This document shows positions 1-14,943 of a stretch of 64,000 nt of DNA, piece by piece. Below the pieces are notes generated by a model. That model made no database searches, was not told the origin of the DNA, and saw only the letters and a list, made by a program, of their open reading frames with translations. The stretch is from contig NZ_CP002701.1 in assembly GCF_000521565.1 (NCBI RefSeq), positions 1 through 64,000 on the forward strand, read 5' to 3'. A program made the translations under genes and the position numbers. Position 1 is the stretch's first letter, and the number at the start of each line of letters is the position of its first letter. This DNA comes from Buchnera aphidicola str. G002 (Myzus persicae) (lineage in GTDB: Bacteria; Pseudomonadota; Gammaproteobacteria; Enterobacterales; Enterobacteriaceae).

Positions 1-110
1 TATCCACAGATTTCACCTTCACTAATAATAATAATAATATCATTATATTTTTCTTTATTTTTAATAAATAAAATAAAACAAAACAAAAAGATCTTTTTCT
101 TTAAGATTTT
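1..110. other. oriC: left part of oriC: DnaA box and AT-rich unwinding element
   Basis: The window opens with TATCCACA, the last eight bases of the consensus DnaA box TTATCCACA; the first T would lie just before base 1. An almost pure A/T stretch follows. At 81-93 the minus strand reads GATCTTTTTGTTT, one mismatch from the E. coli oriC 13-mer GATCTnTTnTTTT; because GATC is palindromic, a second one-mismatch copy, GATCTTTTTCTTT, lies on the plus strand at 90-102. The order box, 13-mer, mnmG is the same as at E. coli oriC, where 13-mers lie on the mnmG side of box R1. The rest of the origin would lie left of the window. This looks like the chromosome numbering point. Confidence 0.7.
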
Positions 111-196
111 ATGTTTATAATTTACATGTGTTATCTTTAATTAAATATTAATATATATTAATAAAGTAATTTAAAATGGTCTAAAAAGGTTTTTAT

Positions 197-2083
197 ATGT
201 TGAAATTAAAAAATTTTGATGTAATTATTATAGGTGCCGGACATGCTGGTACTGAAGCAGCTATGGCTTCAGCAAGAATGGGTTGTAAAACTCTGTTATT
301 AACTCAAAAAATAACAGATTTAGGTGTTTTATCATGTAATCCAGCTATCGGAGGTATCGGAAAAAGTCATTTAGTAAAAGAAATAGATGCATTAGGTGGG
401 ATCATGGCAAAAGCTATTGATTATTCAGGTATTCAGTTTAGAATTTTAAATTCTACTAAAGGTCCAGCAGTTAGATCTACAAGAGCTCAAGCTGATAGAA
501 TTCTTTATCATCAAAATATTAAAAAAATATTACAAAAACAAAGTAATTTGTTAATTTTAGAAGAAGAAGTTAAAGATTTAATTATTAAAAATTATACTGT
601 TGTAGGTATATTAACACAAAATGAAATTAATTTTTATTCAAGATCTATTGTTTTGGCGACAGGTACTTTTTTAGGTGGTAAAATACATATAGGGTTAAAT
701 AGTTATTCTGCTGGAAGAATGGGAGATAAATCTTCGATAGATTTGTCTGTTCGTTTAAGACAATTATCCTTAAAAGTTAACAGATTAAAGACTGGTACAC
801 CACCTCGAATTGATGTAAATACTATTAATTTTGATAATCTATTTGTACAATATGGAGATGTTCCTGTTCCAGTTTTTTCGTTTATGGGAGATCCGTTAGA
901 TCATCCAAAACAAATACCATGTTATCTTACATATACGAATGAAAAAACACATGAAATAATACGTAATAATTTAGATAAAAGTCCAATATATACCGGTTTT
1001 TTGAAAGGATTGGGACCACGATATTGTCCTTCTATAGAAGATAAGGTTGTACGTTTTCCGGATAGAAAATCACATCAGATTTTTTTAGAACCAGAAGGAT
1101 TATCTAGTATTAAAATATATCCTAATGGAATTTCTACTAGTCTTCCTTTAAATATTCAAGAAAAAATAATAAAGTCTATTAAAGGTTTAGAAAAGTCTAA
1201 AATTATTAGTCCTGGATATGCTATTGAATACGATTTTTTTGATCCAAAAGATTTAAAACTTACTTTAGAAAGTAAGTTAATTAGTGGGCTTTTTTTTGCT
1301 GGTCAAATTAATGGAACAACTGGATATGAAGAAGCTGCTTCTCAAGGATTATTAGCTGGTTTAAACGCTGCATTAAATTCAATGAATTCTGAAGGTTGGT
1401 TCCCTAGACGTGATCAAGCATATTTAGGTGTTTTAATAGATGATCTTACTACCCAAGGTACACAAGAACCATATCGTATGTTTACTTCACGAGCTGAATA
1501 CCGACTAACATTAAGAGAAGATAATGCGGATTTACGTTTAACTGATATTGGTCGTAAGATTGGATTAATAGATGATCTAAGATGGGCTCGTTATAATGAA
1601 AAATTATTGAATATTAAAACAGAAAGTAGGCGTTTGAAAGAAATAAAAATATATCCTAAATCATCTGATTCTGATTTTTTAAATAGGTTATGCAATATTA
1701 AATTAACGAAAGAAGTCAGTGCAGTCGATTTATTAAAAAGACCAGAAATTACATATAAAAGTTTAAAAAAATTAGAAATATTTAAAGAAGGAATTTCCGA
1801 TTTAGAAGCTATTGAACAAATAGAAAATGAAATAAAATACGAAGGTTATATTAAAAGACAAAAAGAAGAAATTTATCGACAAATGAAAAATGAACATACT
1901 TTTTTATTATCTATTCAAGATTACAAAAAAATAAAAGGTTTATCTAATGAAGTAGCTGTAAAATTAAATACTTATAAACCTCTTTCTATTGGTCAGGCAT
2001 CACGAATTTCTGGTATTACGCCTGCTGCAATATCTATTTTATTAGTTTATTTAAAAAAAGAATCTTATAGAAATGTTTTATAG
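197..2083 (+). CDS. mnmG: tRNA U34 5-carboxymethylaminomethyl modification enzyme MnmG (GidA)
   Basis: FAD-dependent partner of MnmE; together they install the (carboxymethyl)aminomethyl group on wobble U34 of several tRNAs. The 628-residue length is close to the E. coli enzyme. The N-terminal dinucleotide-binding motif [10 protein letters not shown] lies near residue 13, followed by the family stretch [31 protein letters not shown] lies in the second half and the C-terminal helical domain ends in [15 protein letters not shown]. The start has AAAAAGG a few bases upstream (183-189). It is the first gene after the origin, as in E. coli. Its partner gene mnmE is intact at 16621-17982. The next gene in E. 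coli, rsmG, is absent. Confidence 0.97.
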   Translation: MLKLKNFDVIIIGAGHAGTEAAMASARMGCKTLLLTQKITDLGVLSCNPAIGGIGKSHLVKEIDALGGIMAKAIDYSGIQFRILNSTKGPAVRSTRAQADRILYHQNIKKILQKQSNLLILEEEVKDLIIKNYTVVGILTQNEINFYSRSIVLATGTFLGGKIHIGLNSYSAGRMGDKSSIDLSVRLRQLSLKVNRLKTGTPPRIDVNTINFDNLFVQYGDVPVPVFSFMGDPLDHPKQIPCYLTYTNEKTHEIIRNNLDKSPIYTGFLKGLGPRYCPSIEDKVVRFPDRKSHQIFLEPEGLSSIKIYPNGISTSLPLNIQEKIIKSIKGLEKSKIISPGYAIEYDFFDPKDLKLTLESKLISGLFFAGQINGTTGYEEAASQGLLAGLNAALNSMNSEGWFPRRDQAYLGVLIDDLTTQGTQEPYRMFTSRAEYRLTLREDNADLRLTDIGRKIGLIDDLRWARYNEKLLNIKTESRRLKEIKIYPKSSDSDFLNRLCNIKLTKEVSAVDLLKRPEITYKSLKKLEIFKEGISDLEAIEQIENEIKYEGYIKRQKEEIYRQMKNEHTFLLSIQDYKKIKGLSNEVAVKLNTYKPLSIGQASRISGITPAAISILLVYLKKESYRNVL

Positions 2084-2195
2084 TTTATTATTTTTTTAAA
2101 AAATTAAAATTTGATTTTCATTGATTTAAAATACATAATAATTTTTTATTAGTTTTATTATTTTAAGAATTTTTAAAAAAAATTATTTTTTAATT

Positions 2196-2221
2196 TTGTA
2201 ATATTTTTTTTGTTGTATAAT
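2196..2221 (+). promoter_or_regulatory. candidate sigma-70 promoter of the atp operon
   Basis: A perfect -10 hexamer TATAAT lies at 2216-2221, 34 bases before atpB. The best upstream match to a -35 is TTGTAA at 2196-2201, but the 14-base spacing is short, so recognition may rest mostly on the -10. Position and lack of another TATAAT nearby favour it as the operon promoter. Inference only. Confidence 0.45.
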
Positions 2222-2245
2222 CTTCTTTAAAATTATAAAAAATGA

Positions 2246-3079
<834 letters not shown>

Positions 3080-3106
3080 AATATTATATGAATTTATTAG
3101 AAATAG

Positions 3107-3361
<255 letters not shown>

Positions 3362-3396
3362 TTTTTTTAACAAATACTATTTTGATGATTGAAAAA

Positions 3397-3428
3397 AATC
3401 TTTACGTTTTTTTGATAACGTAAAGATT
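3397..3428 (+). terminator. perfect hairpin between atpE and atpF
   Basis: AATCTTTACGTT at 3397-3408 pairs perfectly with AACGTAAAGATT at 3417-3428 (12 base pairs, 8-base loop), followed by a T-rich tract. It lies inside the operon, so full termination cannot be intended. It could act as a partial terminator or as a 3' block that protects the atpBE message from nucleases; sequence alone does not decide. Confidence 0.75.
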
Positions 3429-3460
3429 GATTTTTATTTTAATACAAAAGGTGCATGACT

Positions 3461-3946
3461 GTGAATTTGAATGCAACAATTCTTGGACAAACTATTTCAT
3501 TTATTTTATTTGTCTGGTTTTGTATGAAGTATATTTGGCCTCCTATTATTTTAGCTATTGAAACTAGACAAAAAGAAATTAAACAATCATTAATTATTGC
3601 AAAACAAGCTAAAGAAGAATTATCTATTATTCAAAGAAAAATGGAAATAGAAATTCAAGAAGCAAAAGAAAAAGCATCTACTATTCTTAACGAAGCAAAT
3701 AAACAAAAGTTGTTTATTTTAGAAACAGCAAAAGAACAAGCATTAGAAGAAAGTAAAAAAATTCTGATAAAAGCTCAATTAGAAATTGATATGAAAATAG
3801 CTTCTGCACGTAAGAATCTTCAAAAAGAAATAGTAGATTTATCTGTTTCTATAGCAGAAAAAGTTATTAAAAAAAATGTTTGTCAAGATAAAAATGAAAT
3901 TTTAGTGGACGAATTAGTTGTTTCTTTATCACAGGTAAAAAATTAA
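3461..3946 (+). CDS. atpF: ATP synthase F0 subunit b
   Basis: Peripheral stalk subunit: one N-terminal membrane helix (ILGQTISFILFVWFCMKYIW) and a long charged helix for dimerisation. I choose the GTG at 3461 rather than the ATG at 3455. It gives the N-terminus MNLNATILGQ found in E. coli, and AAGGTG (3448-3453) lies 7 bases upstream, whereas it would almost touch the ATG. Length is then 161 residues against 156 in E. coli. The stop codon overlaps the atpH start by one base, so the two are probably translationally coupled. Confidence 0.95.
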   Translation: MNLNATILGQTISFILFVWFCMKYIWPPIILAIETRQKEIKQSLIIAKQAKEELSIIQRKMEIEIQEAKEKASTILNEANKQKLFILETAKEQALEESKKILIKAQLEIDMKIASARKNLQKEIVDLSVSIAEKVIKKNVCQDKNEILVDELVVSLSQVKN

Positions 3947-4479
3947 TGTCAGTAGAACATACTATTGCTAGACCGTATGCTAGAGCAATATTTGAAATTG
4001 CGGTGAATAGTAATTCCATTGAAAAATGGAAAGAAATGTTAATTTTTATTAATGTAATTGCTTCTTGTGAAAAAGTTAGAAAATTTTTATCAGGTTCTCT
4101 TTCACCTAAATATCTAGCATCAATTTTTATAATTGTTGGTGGAGAAATAATTAATCAAGAAGCAAAAAATTTAATAAGAGTATTAGCTGAAAATCAACGT
4201 TTGAAAATATTAGATAGTATATTAGAACAGTTTTTAGCATTAGAAGCAGATTATAAAAAAATTGTAATTATTGAATTGAGAACAGCGTTTCTTTTAAAAG
4301 AAAAACAGATTGTCAAAATACGAAAAACACTAGAAAAATATTTTTCAAGTAAGATTAAACTTGTGTATAAAATTGATGAATATATACTTGACGGTATTAT
4401 TATAAAAGTGAATAACATAGTTTTTGATTTATCTGTTCGAAGTTATCTTAAACAATTATCAGATGCTTTAAATTTTTAA
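3946..4479 (+). CDS. atpH: ATP synthase F1 subunit delta
   Basis: Links the top of F1 to the b-subunit stalk. The 177-residue protein matches the family along its length: N-terminal ARPYARAIFEIA, central helical domain, and C-terminal ILDGIIIKVNNIVFDLSVRSYLKQL. Start overlaps the atpF stop (TAATG). Next gene atpA begins 14 bases downstream. Nothing unusual. Confidence 0.96.
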   Translation: MSVEHTIARPYARAIFEIAVNSNSIEKWKEMLIFINVIASCEKVRKFLSGSLSPKYLASIFIIVGGEIINQEAKNLIRVLAENQRLKILDSILEQFLALEADYKKIVIIELRTAFLLKEKQIVKIRKTLEKYFSSKIKLVYKIDEYILDGIIIKVNNIVFDLSVRSYLKQLSDALNF

Positions 4480-4493
4480 GAGAAAAATAATAT

Positions 4494-6032
4494 ATGCGAT
4501 TAAATTCGACAGAAATTACTAAATTAATTAAAGAAAGAATAACTCAATTTGAAATATTAAATGAATCTTATAATGAAGGTACTATCATTTCTATTAGTGA
4601 TGGTATTATCAGAATTAATGGTCTTTCCAATGTAATGTTAGGTGAAATGATTCTATTGCCTAATCATCAATATGCAATAGCTTTAAATATTGAAAGAGAT
4701 ACAATTGGTGCTGTAGTTATGGGGCCTTATATTCATGTTACCGAAGGTATGCAAGTTAAGTGTACAGGTAAAATTTTAGAAGTGCCAGTAGGTGTTAATT
4801 TACTTGGACGCGTAGTAAATGCATTGGGTAGTCCTATTGATGGAAAAGAGTCTATAAAAAATGATGGTTATTTTCCGGTAGAAGCTGATGCACCTGGTGT
4901 TATTGAACGTCAGTCAATCAATCAACCAATACAAACAGGTTATAAAGTTATTGATGCGATGATTCCTATTGGACGAGGACAACGTGAGTTAATTATTGGT
5001 GATAGACAAACAGGAAAAACTGCACTTGCTATTGATACAATTATTAACCAAAAATCATCTGGTATTAAATGTATTTATGTTGCTATTGGACAAAAACTTT
5101 CTACTGTTATTAATGTTGTTAAAAAATTAGAAGAAAATGATGCTTTATTTAATACGATTATAGTTGTAGCTTCTGCTTCAGAAGCTGCTGCTTTACAATA
5201 TTTAGCACCGTATTCTGGTTGTGCAATGGCTGAATATTTTCGCAATCAAGGACAAGATGCATTAATTATTTATGATGACCTTTCAAAACATGCTGTAGCT
5301 TACCGTCAAATCTCTTTGTTATTACGTAGACCTCCAGGTCGAGAAGCTTTTCCAGGAGATATATTTTATCTTCATTCTCGTTTGTTAGAACGATCATCTC
5401 GTATTTCTTTAGAACATGTTCAAAACATCACTAAAAATAAAAATATTAAACAGACTGGTTCAATTACAGCTTTGCCTATTATTGAAACACAATCAGGAGA
5501 TGTTTCTGCATTTGTTCCTACGAATGTAATCTCTATTACTGATGGTCAGATATTTTTAGAATCAAATTTATTTAATTCAGGTATTCGTCCTGCTGTAAAT
5601 CCTGGTATATCTGTTTCTCGTGTAGGTAGTGCTGCACAAACTAAAATCATAAAAAAATTATCTTCCGGAATTCGTACAGCATTAGCTCAATATCAAGAAT
5701 TAGTAGCATTTTCACAATTTGCATCTGATTTAGATGAAATAACTAGAAAACAGCTAAATTATGGTCAAAAAATTACAGAATTATTAAAGCAAAAACAATA
5801 TTCTCCTATGTCTGTAGCTGAACAAGGACTCATACTTTTTGTTGCAGAAAATAATTTTCTTGATGATGTTTCTGTAGATGAAATTGTTAAATTTGAAAAA
5901 TTAATATTACTTTATGCACATAATTATCATTCAGAGTTAATGGAAGCAATTAATAAGGATGGTATTTTTAATGATGTCATAGAAAAAAAATTTATACAAT
6001 TAATTACTGATTTTAAAAAAACTCAATTTTAA
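4494..6032 (+). CDS. atpA: ATP synthase F1 subunit alpha
   Basis: Non-catalytic nucleotide-binding subunit of the F1 hexamer, 512 residues against 513 in E. coli. Walker A GDRQTGKT lies near residue 169; [13 protein letters not shown] contains Walker B; the family signature [17 protein letters not shown] is present. The N-terminal [16 protein letters not shown] resembles the E. coli helix that binds delta. In operon between atpH and atpG. Confidence 0.98.
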   Translation: MRLNSTEITKLIKERITQFEILNESYNEGTIISISDGIIRINGLSNVMLGEMILLPNHQYAIALNIERDTIGAVVMGPYIHVTEGMQVKCTGKILEVPVGVNLLGRVVNALGSPIDGKESIKNDGYFPVEADAPGVIERQSINQPIQTGYKVIDAMIPIGRGQRELIIGDRQTGKTALAIDTIINQKSSGIKCIYVAIGQKLSTVINVVKKLEENDALFNTIIVVASASEAAALQYLAPYSGCAMAEYFRNQGQDALIIYDDLSKHAVAYRQISLLLRRPPGREAFPGDIFYLHSRLLERSSRISLEHVQNITKNKNIKQTGSITALPIIETQSGDVSAFVPTNVISITDGQIFLESNLFNSGIRPAVNPGISVSRVGSAAQTKIIKKLSSGIRTALAQYQELVAFSQFASDLDEITRKQLNYGQKITELLKQKQYSPMSVAEQGLILFVAENNFLDDVSVDEIVKFEKLILLYAHNYHSELMEAINKDGIFNDVIEKKFIQLITDFKKTQF

Positions 6033-6066
6033 TTAAATATATTTCATAAGTTAAAAAGAGAAGATA

Positions 6067-6939
6067 GTGACTAGTACAAAAGAAATAAAAAATCAAATAA
6101 TTAGTGTTATTAATACAAAAAAAATTACGAAAGCCATGGAAATGGTTGCAGTATCTAAAATGAGAAAAACTGAAGAAAGAATGCGATCTGGTCGTCCATA
6201 TTCTGATATTATTAGGAAAGTGATTGAACACGTTTTACAAGGAAATTTAGAATATAGACATAGTTATTTAGAAAAAAGAGTAATTAAACGTATTGGAATG
6301 ATTGTTATTTCTACTGATAGAGGACTATGTGGAAGTTTAAATAGTAACCTTTTTAAAAAAGTTTTATTAAAAATTCAAAAATTTACTAAAATAAATATTC
6401 CATGTGATTTTATACTATTTGGTTTGAAAAGTTTATCTGTTTTTAAATTATTTGGTAGTCATATTCTCTCTAAAACAACTAATTTAGGAGTCAATCCCAA
6501 TTTAATAGACTTAATTAATTCTGTTGAAATTATATTAGAAGAATATCGATCTAATCGTATTGATAAAATTTTTGTTGCCTATAATAAATTTTATAATAAA
6601 ATGTTGCAACAACCTAAAGTAATGCAATTACTACCTTTATCTAGAAATAGTATGGAAAATATTAGTACCAAAAAATGGGACTATTTATATGAACCAGAAT
6701 CAAAATTTATTTTAGATACTTTATTTAAACGATATGTTGAATCTCAAGTCTATCAAAGTATTTTAGAAAATATAGCAAGTGAACAAGCTGCTCGTATGAT
6801 TGCAATGAAAACTGCAACAGATAATAGTGGTAATCGCATTAAAGAGTTGCAATTAATATATAATAGAGTTCGACAAGCTAACATTACTCAAGAATTAACT
6901 GAAATTGTTGCTGGTGCATCAGCAGTTTCAATTAATTAA
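6067..6939 (+). CDS. atpG: ATP synthase F1 subunit gamma
   Basis: Central rotor shaft, 290 residues. The start is GTG with AAGAGAAG just upstream; it gives the N-terminus TSTKEIKNQIISV, aligned with E. coli AGAKEIRSKI. Conserved blocks are KITKAMEMVAVSKMRK in the N-terminal helix, STDRGLCGSLN, and the C-terminal helix AMKTATDNSGNRIKELQLIYNRVRQANITQEL. A short antisense frame at 6013-6231 is a shadow. Confidence 0.97.
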   Translation: MTSTKEIKNQIISVINTKKITKAMEMVAVSKMRKTEERMRSGRPYSDIIRKVIEHVLQGNLEYRHSYLEKRVIKRIGMIVISTDRGLCGSLNSNLFKKVLLKIQKFTKINIPCDFILFGLKSLSVFKLFGSHILSKTTNLGVNPNLIDLINSVEIILEEYRSNRIDKIFVAYNKFYNKMLQQPKVMQLLPLSRNSMENISTKKWDYLYEPESKFILDTLFKRYVESQVYQSILENIASEQAARMIAMKTATDNSGNRIKELQLIYNRVRQANITQELTEIVAGASAVSIN

Positions 6940-6959
6940 AAATTAGTTAGAGGTTTTAA

Positions 6960-8363
<1,404 letters not shown>

Positions 8364-8379
8364 TATTTAGGATATATCT

Positions 8380-8793
8380 ATGAATTTTTATTTAGATGTT
8401 GTGAGTGTTGAAAAACGCATATTTTCTGGATTAGTAAAAAAAATACGCGTATCCGGAAGTGAAGGCGAACTTGGTATTTATCCAGGACATGTTCAATTAT
8501 TAAGTATTATTAAACCTGGTATGGTACATATTTTTCATACAGAAGGAAAAGAAGAATGTATTTATATATCTGGAGGTATATTAGAAGTTCAACCATCTAT
8601 TGTTTCTATCTTATCAGATATCGCTATTCCTGCTGTTGATTTAGATCGTAGATCTATTTTACAAGCAAAAAAAAATGCAGAAAAAAAAATTAATAATGAA
8701 AATTTAAAAATAAAAAAAAATGATATTTTATTAGAAATTTCTAAAGAAATTGCAAAATTACGTGTTCTTGAAATGATGGATAAATTCAAATGA
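8380..8793 (+). CDS. atpC: ATP synthase F1 subunit epsilon
   Basis: Rotor subunit and inhibitor of ATP hydrolysis, 137 residues. N-terminal beta-sandwich with [16 protein letters not shown], then a two-helix C-terminal domain. The C-terminal helices are coded by lysine-rich DNA with three runs of nine A (8667-8675, 8681-8689, 8712-8720), spots prone to polymerase slippage. The frame is open throughout. Last gene of the operon; a hairpin follows before the convergent gyrB. Confidence 0.96.
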   Translation: MNFYLDVVSVEKRIFSGLVKKIRVSGSEGELGIYPGHVQLLSIIKPGMVHIFHTEGKEECIYISGGILEVQPSIVSILSDIAIPAVDLDRRSILQAKKNAEKKINNENLKIKKNDILLEISKEIAKLRVLEMMDKFK

Positions 8794-8804
8794 AAAAACA
8801 TTTC

Positions 8805-8826
8805 GCGGCTGGTTTTTTCCTGCCGC
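8805..8826. terminator. hairpin between convergent atpC and gyrB
   Basis: GCGGC (8805-8809) pairs with GCCGC (8822-8826); inside, GG pairs with CC across a T-T mismatch, leaving a TTTTTT loop. It is GC-rich against its surroundings and sits between two gene ends. It lacks a clean U tract on either strand. Probably a two-way transcription barrier. Confidence 0.55.
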
Positions 8827-8863
8827 AAGTATTTTAAAGATGTTATAGTTGATTAAAATTTTT

Positions 8864-11287
<2,424 letters not shown>

Positions 11288-11333
11288 TTAATTAAATGAT
11301 TTTTTTATTAAAAAAGAAATATTTTTTAAATAT

Positions 11334-12434
11334 TTATCGTTTTAATAACATTACGACATATAAAGTAGCAGTATCATTTTCTGATTTTATTTGAATAGAA
11401 TTATTAGATTCATTCAAATATAAAAAGATATTTTCACTAGTAATAGTATTTAATACATCAATTATATAATATACATTCATGGACATTTTTATTGTCTTCC
11501 CAGAATAATTGATATTAAATTTATCTTCTGCTGTTTCTTCTTCCTGATTATCAGAGAATACTTTCAGTTGATTATGTTTAATATGCATTTCTATTCCACA
11601 AAATTTTTCATGTGATAAAATAGCTACACGCAATAGTGATTTTTTTAGTAATTGACAATTTAAAATAATTGGTTCTTTTTTTATATTAATTAAAATACTT
11701 TCATAATCAGGATACTTACCTTCAATGAGCTGAGTAGTAAAAATTAAATCTCCTATATGTATTCTAATATTATTTTTACCAATCAAAATATGTATTAATT
11801 GTTTTTGAATATTTAATAATCTATATAATTCAAGTATACCTTTTCTTGGAATAATTACTGAGAAAGGAATTATATCTTTTTTTAAAAAAATTTTTGAGAT
11901 TGCTAGACGGTATCCATCTGTAGCAACAGTACGAAGGAACGTGTTATTTTTTTCTAATAACATGCCATTCAAATAATATCGAACATCTTGTTTGCCCATA
12001 GAAAATTGAGTTTTTTCGATCATATTTTTTAAAATATCTGAAGAGATGAAAAATTCAGAAATATGACGAAAATCATGATGATTAGGAAAATTATCAGATG
12101 GTAAAGTAGTTAATATATAATTACTGTTATTAGAAGTAATATGCATTTTGTTTTCATATAATTGCATCTGCATTTCTGATGATTCTAATGCATTTCGACA
12201 AATGTCTAAGAGTTTTTTACCAGAAATTGTTATAGTTCCAGATGTATATTTTTTTGATACTGTAATATTAGAAATTAATTCTATTTCTAAGTTTGTTGTT
12301 GTTAACGATAAAATTCCATTTTTAATAGTAATTAATATATTTTCTAAAATAGGAAATGCAGTATTTTTAATAATTAAGCGATTTATTTTTTGTAGATGCT
12401 TAATTAAAATATTATTATTAATGTTAAATTTCAT
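11334..12434 (-). CDS. dnaN: DNA polymerase III sliding clamp, beta subunit
   Basis: Ring-shaped processivity factor, 366 residues as in E. coli. The three-fold clamp domain is recognisable by [19 protein letters not shown] in domain 1, [12 protein letters not shown] at the end of domain 2, and [24 protein letters not shown] in domain 3. Sequence drift is high compared with DnaA. It begins 4 bases after the dnaA stop, so dnaA-dnaN-gyrB is probably one transcript. Confidence 0.96.
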   Translation of the reverse strand: MKFNINNNILIKHLQKINRLIIKNTAFPILENILITIKNGILSLTTTNLEIELISNITVSKKYTSGTITISGKKLLDICRNALESSEMQMQLYENKMHITSNNSNYILTTLPSDNFPNHHDFRHISEFFISSDILKNMIEKTQFSMGKQDVRYYLNGMLLEKNNTFLRTVATDGYRLAISKIFLKKDIIPFSVIIPRKGILELYRLLNIQKQLIHILIGKNNIRIHIGDLIFTTQLIEGKYPDYESILINIKKEPIILNCQLLKKSLLRVAILSHEKFCGIEMHIKHNQLKVFSDNQEEETAEDKFNINYSGKTIKMSMNVYYIIDVLNTITSENIFLYLNESNNSIQIKSENDTATLYVVMLLKR

Positions 12435-12438
12435 ATAA

Positions 12439-13803
12439 TCACACTGATAGAGTTCTAATTAAATTTGAAAAATCTTCTTTAATATCATGACTTTCTTCTC
12501 TTAATTGTTCAATTTTTCGACATGCGTGTAATACTGTTGTATGATCTCTCCCACTAAAAGCATCTCCAATTTCAGGTAAACTATGATTTGTCAATTCTTT
12601 AGCCATAGCCATGGCCATCTGTCTCGGACGAGCTACTGAACGTGAACGTCTCTTAGATAATAAGTCTGCTACTTTAATTTTATAATATTCAGCTACTGTT
12701 TTTTGAATATTATCGATAGTAATAAGTTTTTCTTGTAAAGCTAGTATATCTCGAAGTGCTTCACGAACAAAGTCTACCGTAATCGTTCGATGGGTAAAAT
12801 GAGCATTCACAATGACTCGATTAAGAGCTCCTTCTAATTCACGTACGTTAGAACGTAACCGTTTTGCAATAAAAAAAGCAACTTCATCAGATAATACAAT
12901 ATTATTTTCATCAGCTTTTTTTATAAGAATAGCGACTCTAGTTTCTAGTTCTGGTGGATCTATAGCTACAGTAAGCCCCCAACCAAATCTAGATTTAAGA
13001 CGATCTTCAACACCATTTATTTCTTTGGGATAACGATCTGAAGTTAAAATTATTTGTTGATTACCTTCTAGTAATGCGTTAAATGTATGAAAAAATTCTT
13101 CTTGTGACCGTTCTTTGTTTGCAAAAAATTGAATGTCATCAATTAATAATGCATCAACTGAACGATAGTATAATTTAAATTTTTCAATAGCATTATTTTG
13201 TAGTGCTTTTACCATATCTTGGACAAAACGTTCAGAGTGCATATAGATAATTTTAATATCATATTTATATGCTAGAATTCCGTTTCCTATAGCATGAAGC
13301 AGATGTGTTTTTCCTAATCCTGTGCCACCATATAAATATAATGGATTATAAGAATTTCCAGGATTTTTAGCTACTTGAGATGCTGCAGCTCTTGCTAGCT
13401 GATTAGATTTACCTTCTATAAAATTTTCAAAATTATGTTTTTTGTTAATATTGGAACGATAAGATGATTTTTTAAATGTTGGGATTTCATCCCAGATAAG
13501 TTTTTTATTTTTATTGTTAAAGCTATTTGCAATATTTTTTTTTAATTTTTTTTCTTTAGAATGATGGTATATTCTAAATTTTACTAATGGCGGACTAGAA
13601 CCACAAAAATCTTGCAATATTATTTTAATCTGAATTAAGTATTTATCTTTTACCCAATCTAAAACAAATTTATTTGGAGCATATATTTCTAAGATATTAT
13701 TGTTTATTTTGGCCTTAAGAGAGCGTATCCACATACTAAACTCTGTAGTTGGTAGCTCATCCTGTAACCGGTCAAGACACTGTTTCCAAAGACAAAGTGA
13801 CAC
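12439..13803 (-). CDS. dnaA: chromosomal replication initiator DnaA
   Basis: Binds DnaA boxes at oriC and opens the origin. Walker A GGTGLGKT, Walker [10 protein letters not shown] and the C-terminal DNA-binding signature [17 protein letters not shown] are intact; domain II is short and lysine-rich. I start at the GTG at 13803, not the in-frame TTG at 13815: GGAG lies 6 bases before the GTG, the N-terminus becomes MSLCLWKQC as in E. coli (MSLSLWQQC), and E. coli dnaA also uses GTG. Length 454. I see no DnaA box in the 456 bases upstream, so self-repression may be lost. Confidence 0.97.
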   Translation of the reverse strand: MSLCLWKQCLDRLQDELPTTEFSMWIRSLKAKINNNILEIYAPNKFVLDWVKDKYLIQIKIILQDFCGSSPPLVKFRIYHHSKEKKLKKNIANSFNNKNKKLIWDEIPTFKKSSYRSNINKKHNFENFIEGKSNQLARAAASQVAKNPGNSYNPLYLYGGTGLGKTHLLHAIGNGILAYKYDIKIIYMHSERFVQDMVKALQNNAIEKFKLYYRSVDALLIDDIQFFANKERSQEEFFHTFNALLEGNQQIILTSDRYPKEINGVEDRLKSRFGWGLTVAIDPPELETRVAILIKKADENNIVLSDEVAFFIAKRLRSNVRELEGALNRVIVNAHFTHRTITVDFVREALRDILALQEKLITIDNIQKTVAEYYKIKVADLLSKRRSRSVARPRQMAMAMAKELTNHSLPEIGDAFSGRDHTTVLHACRKIEQLREESHDIKEDFSNLIRTLSV

Positions 13804-14259
13804 GGTAGACTCCAATCGAACAAAAATTAATAAAAAATAAAATTTGAAAAATTATTGTTTCTTTATATATTTATTTTGAGATATATAATTTTATGCAAAT
13901 AATTTACATAAAATTATATTTTTTTACATTAAAAGTTATACAATCTAAGATTGGTGAGTATAACGCAAAAGGATGTAATATATTTTTGAGATATTTTATT
14001 TATCTAAAGAAGTGATTTTTAGATTTACTGTTATTTTTTAAATAGAAATATAGTTATCATAACAGAATATAAAATTAAAAATGTTTTTTTAGATAAGTTA
14101 ATTTTGTATCTATTTTTTATGTTTATACAATCAATAAGAATCATTTATGTAAGTAGAGATTTACATAAAGTTAATTGACTATATAATTAATAATATTTAC
14201 TCTTATTTAAAGTCCACACCATAAATCATATTTAATGAAAATTATTAGGTAATATTAAA
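13804..14259. other. divergent dnaA/rpmH regulatory spacer
   Basis: A 456-base AT-rich stretch with no gene. It must hold the promoters for dnaA (leftward) and rpmH-rnpA-yidC (rightward). I scanned both strands for TTATnCACA and found no match, unlike E. coli where dnaA is self-regulated. TTTACATAAA occurs twice (near 13910 and 14160); its meaning is unknown. Confidence 0.6.
14104..14131 (+). promoter_or_regulatory. candidate promoter of rpmH-rnpA
   Basis: TTGTAT at 14104-14109 and TACAAT at 14126-14131 are spaced by 16 bases, giving a fair sigma-70 match. It lies about 130 bases before rpmH. TTGACT at 14175 is another possible -35 but has no good -10 partner. Weak inference. Confidence 0.35.
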
Positions 14260-14403
14260 ATGAAACGAACTTTTCAACCATCAGTCTTAAAACGTAATCG
14301 ATCACATGGATTTAGAATTCGTATGGCAACAAAAAATGGTCGTTATATTTTATCACGCAGACGTGCTAAATTGAGAACACGTTTAACTGTTTCTAGTAAA
14401 TAG
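14260..14403 (+). CDS. rpmH: 50S ribosomal protein L34
   Basis: A 47-codon gene ([20 protein letters not shown] at the start, ending RLTVSSK). The highly basic sequence with [18 protein letters not shown] and RRRAKLR is diagnostic for L34, and length agrees with the family. It is followed after 12 bases by rnpA, the standard rpmH-rnpA pair, divergent from dnaA as in E. coli. Confidence 0.97.
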   Translation: MKRTFQPSVLKRNRSHGFRIRMATKNGRYILSRRRAKLRTRLTVSSK

Positions 14404-14415
14404 TAGGTTAATATT

Positions 14416-14760
14416 GTGCTAGATTATTTTTTTAAAAAAAAATTAAGATTGTTGAATTCTGTAAATTTTCAATATGTTTTTAGTCAACCCTCTAAAAAAA
14501 ATACTTTAGAGATAAGTATATTAGGACGTTTGAATTTTTTACAATATCCTAGATTAGGTCTAAGTATACCTCGTAAAAATATTAAACATGCTCATAATCG
14601 AAATTTAATTAAACGATTAGTTCGAGAAACTTTTCGTTTATTACAACATAAATTAATTGCAATGGATTTTATCGTTATAGCACAAAAAAAAATTACTAAT
14701 TTAAAGAACAAAAAGATAATAAATATGTTAAACATTTTATGGTCTAATTATTACCGATAA
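14416..14760 (+). CDS. rnpA: ribonuclease P protein component
   Basis: Protein subunit of RNase P, which trims the 5' ends of precursor tRNAs. 114 residues, basic, GTG start. The RNR signature appears as HAHNRNLIKRLVRETFR in the middle; the N-terminus LRLLNSVNFQYVF and AMDFIVIAQKKI also match E. coli RnpA. In E. coli yidD follows; here 183 non-coding bases lead straight to yidC. Confidence 0.95.
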   Translation: MLDYFFKKKLRLLNSVNFQYVFSQPSKKNTLEISILGRLNFLQYPRLGLSIPRKNIKHAHNRNLIKRLVRETFRLLQHKLIAMDFIVIAQKKITNLKNKKIINMLNILWSNYYR

Positions 14761-14943
14761 TTTTATTATCTACTTAATTCAAATCATTTTGTCATGAATA
14801 CAATTAAATTATCAATTGTATTCCATCCATATATTATTTTTTTATATATTTTAATGATTTATTTTTTTTAAATCATAGATTTAAACAGTAGATAGCTATA
14901 ATTATTTAATTTTAAATATTAAAGATACAAGTGAATATTAATT

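Noticed and set aside
6013-6231. antisense reading frame opposite atpG
   Set aside because: His/Phe-rich frame with no start signal; a by-product of AT-biased codon use in atpG. Similar shadows opposite gyrB, dnaN, rplA, glmU and rpoD were dropped for the same reason.
13804-13815. TTG start for dnaA, four codons upstream
   Set aside because: GGAG at this spot is the ribosome-binding site of the GTG at 13803, and the GTG start matches E. coli DnaA.
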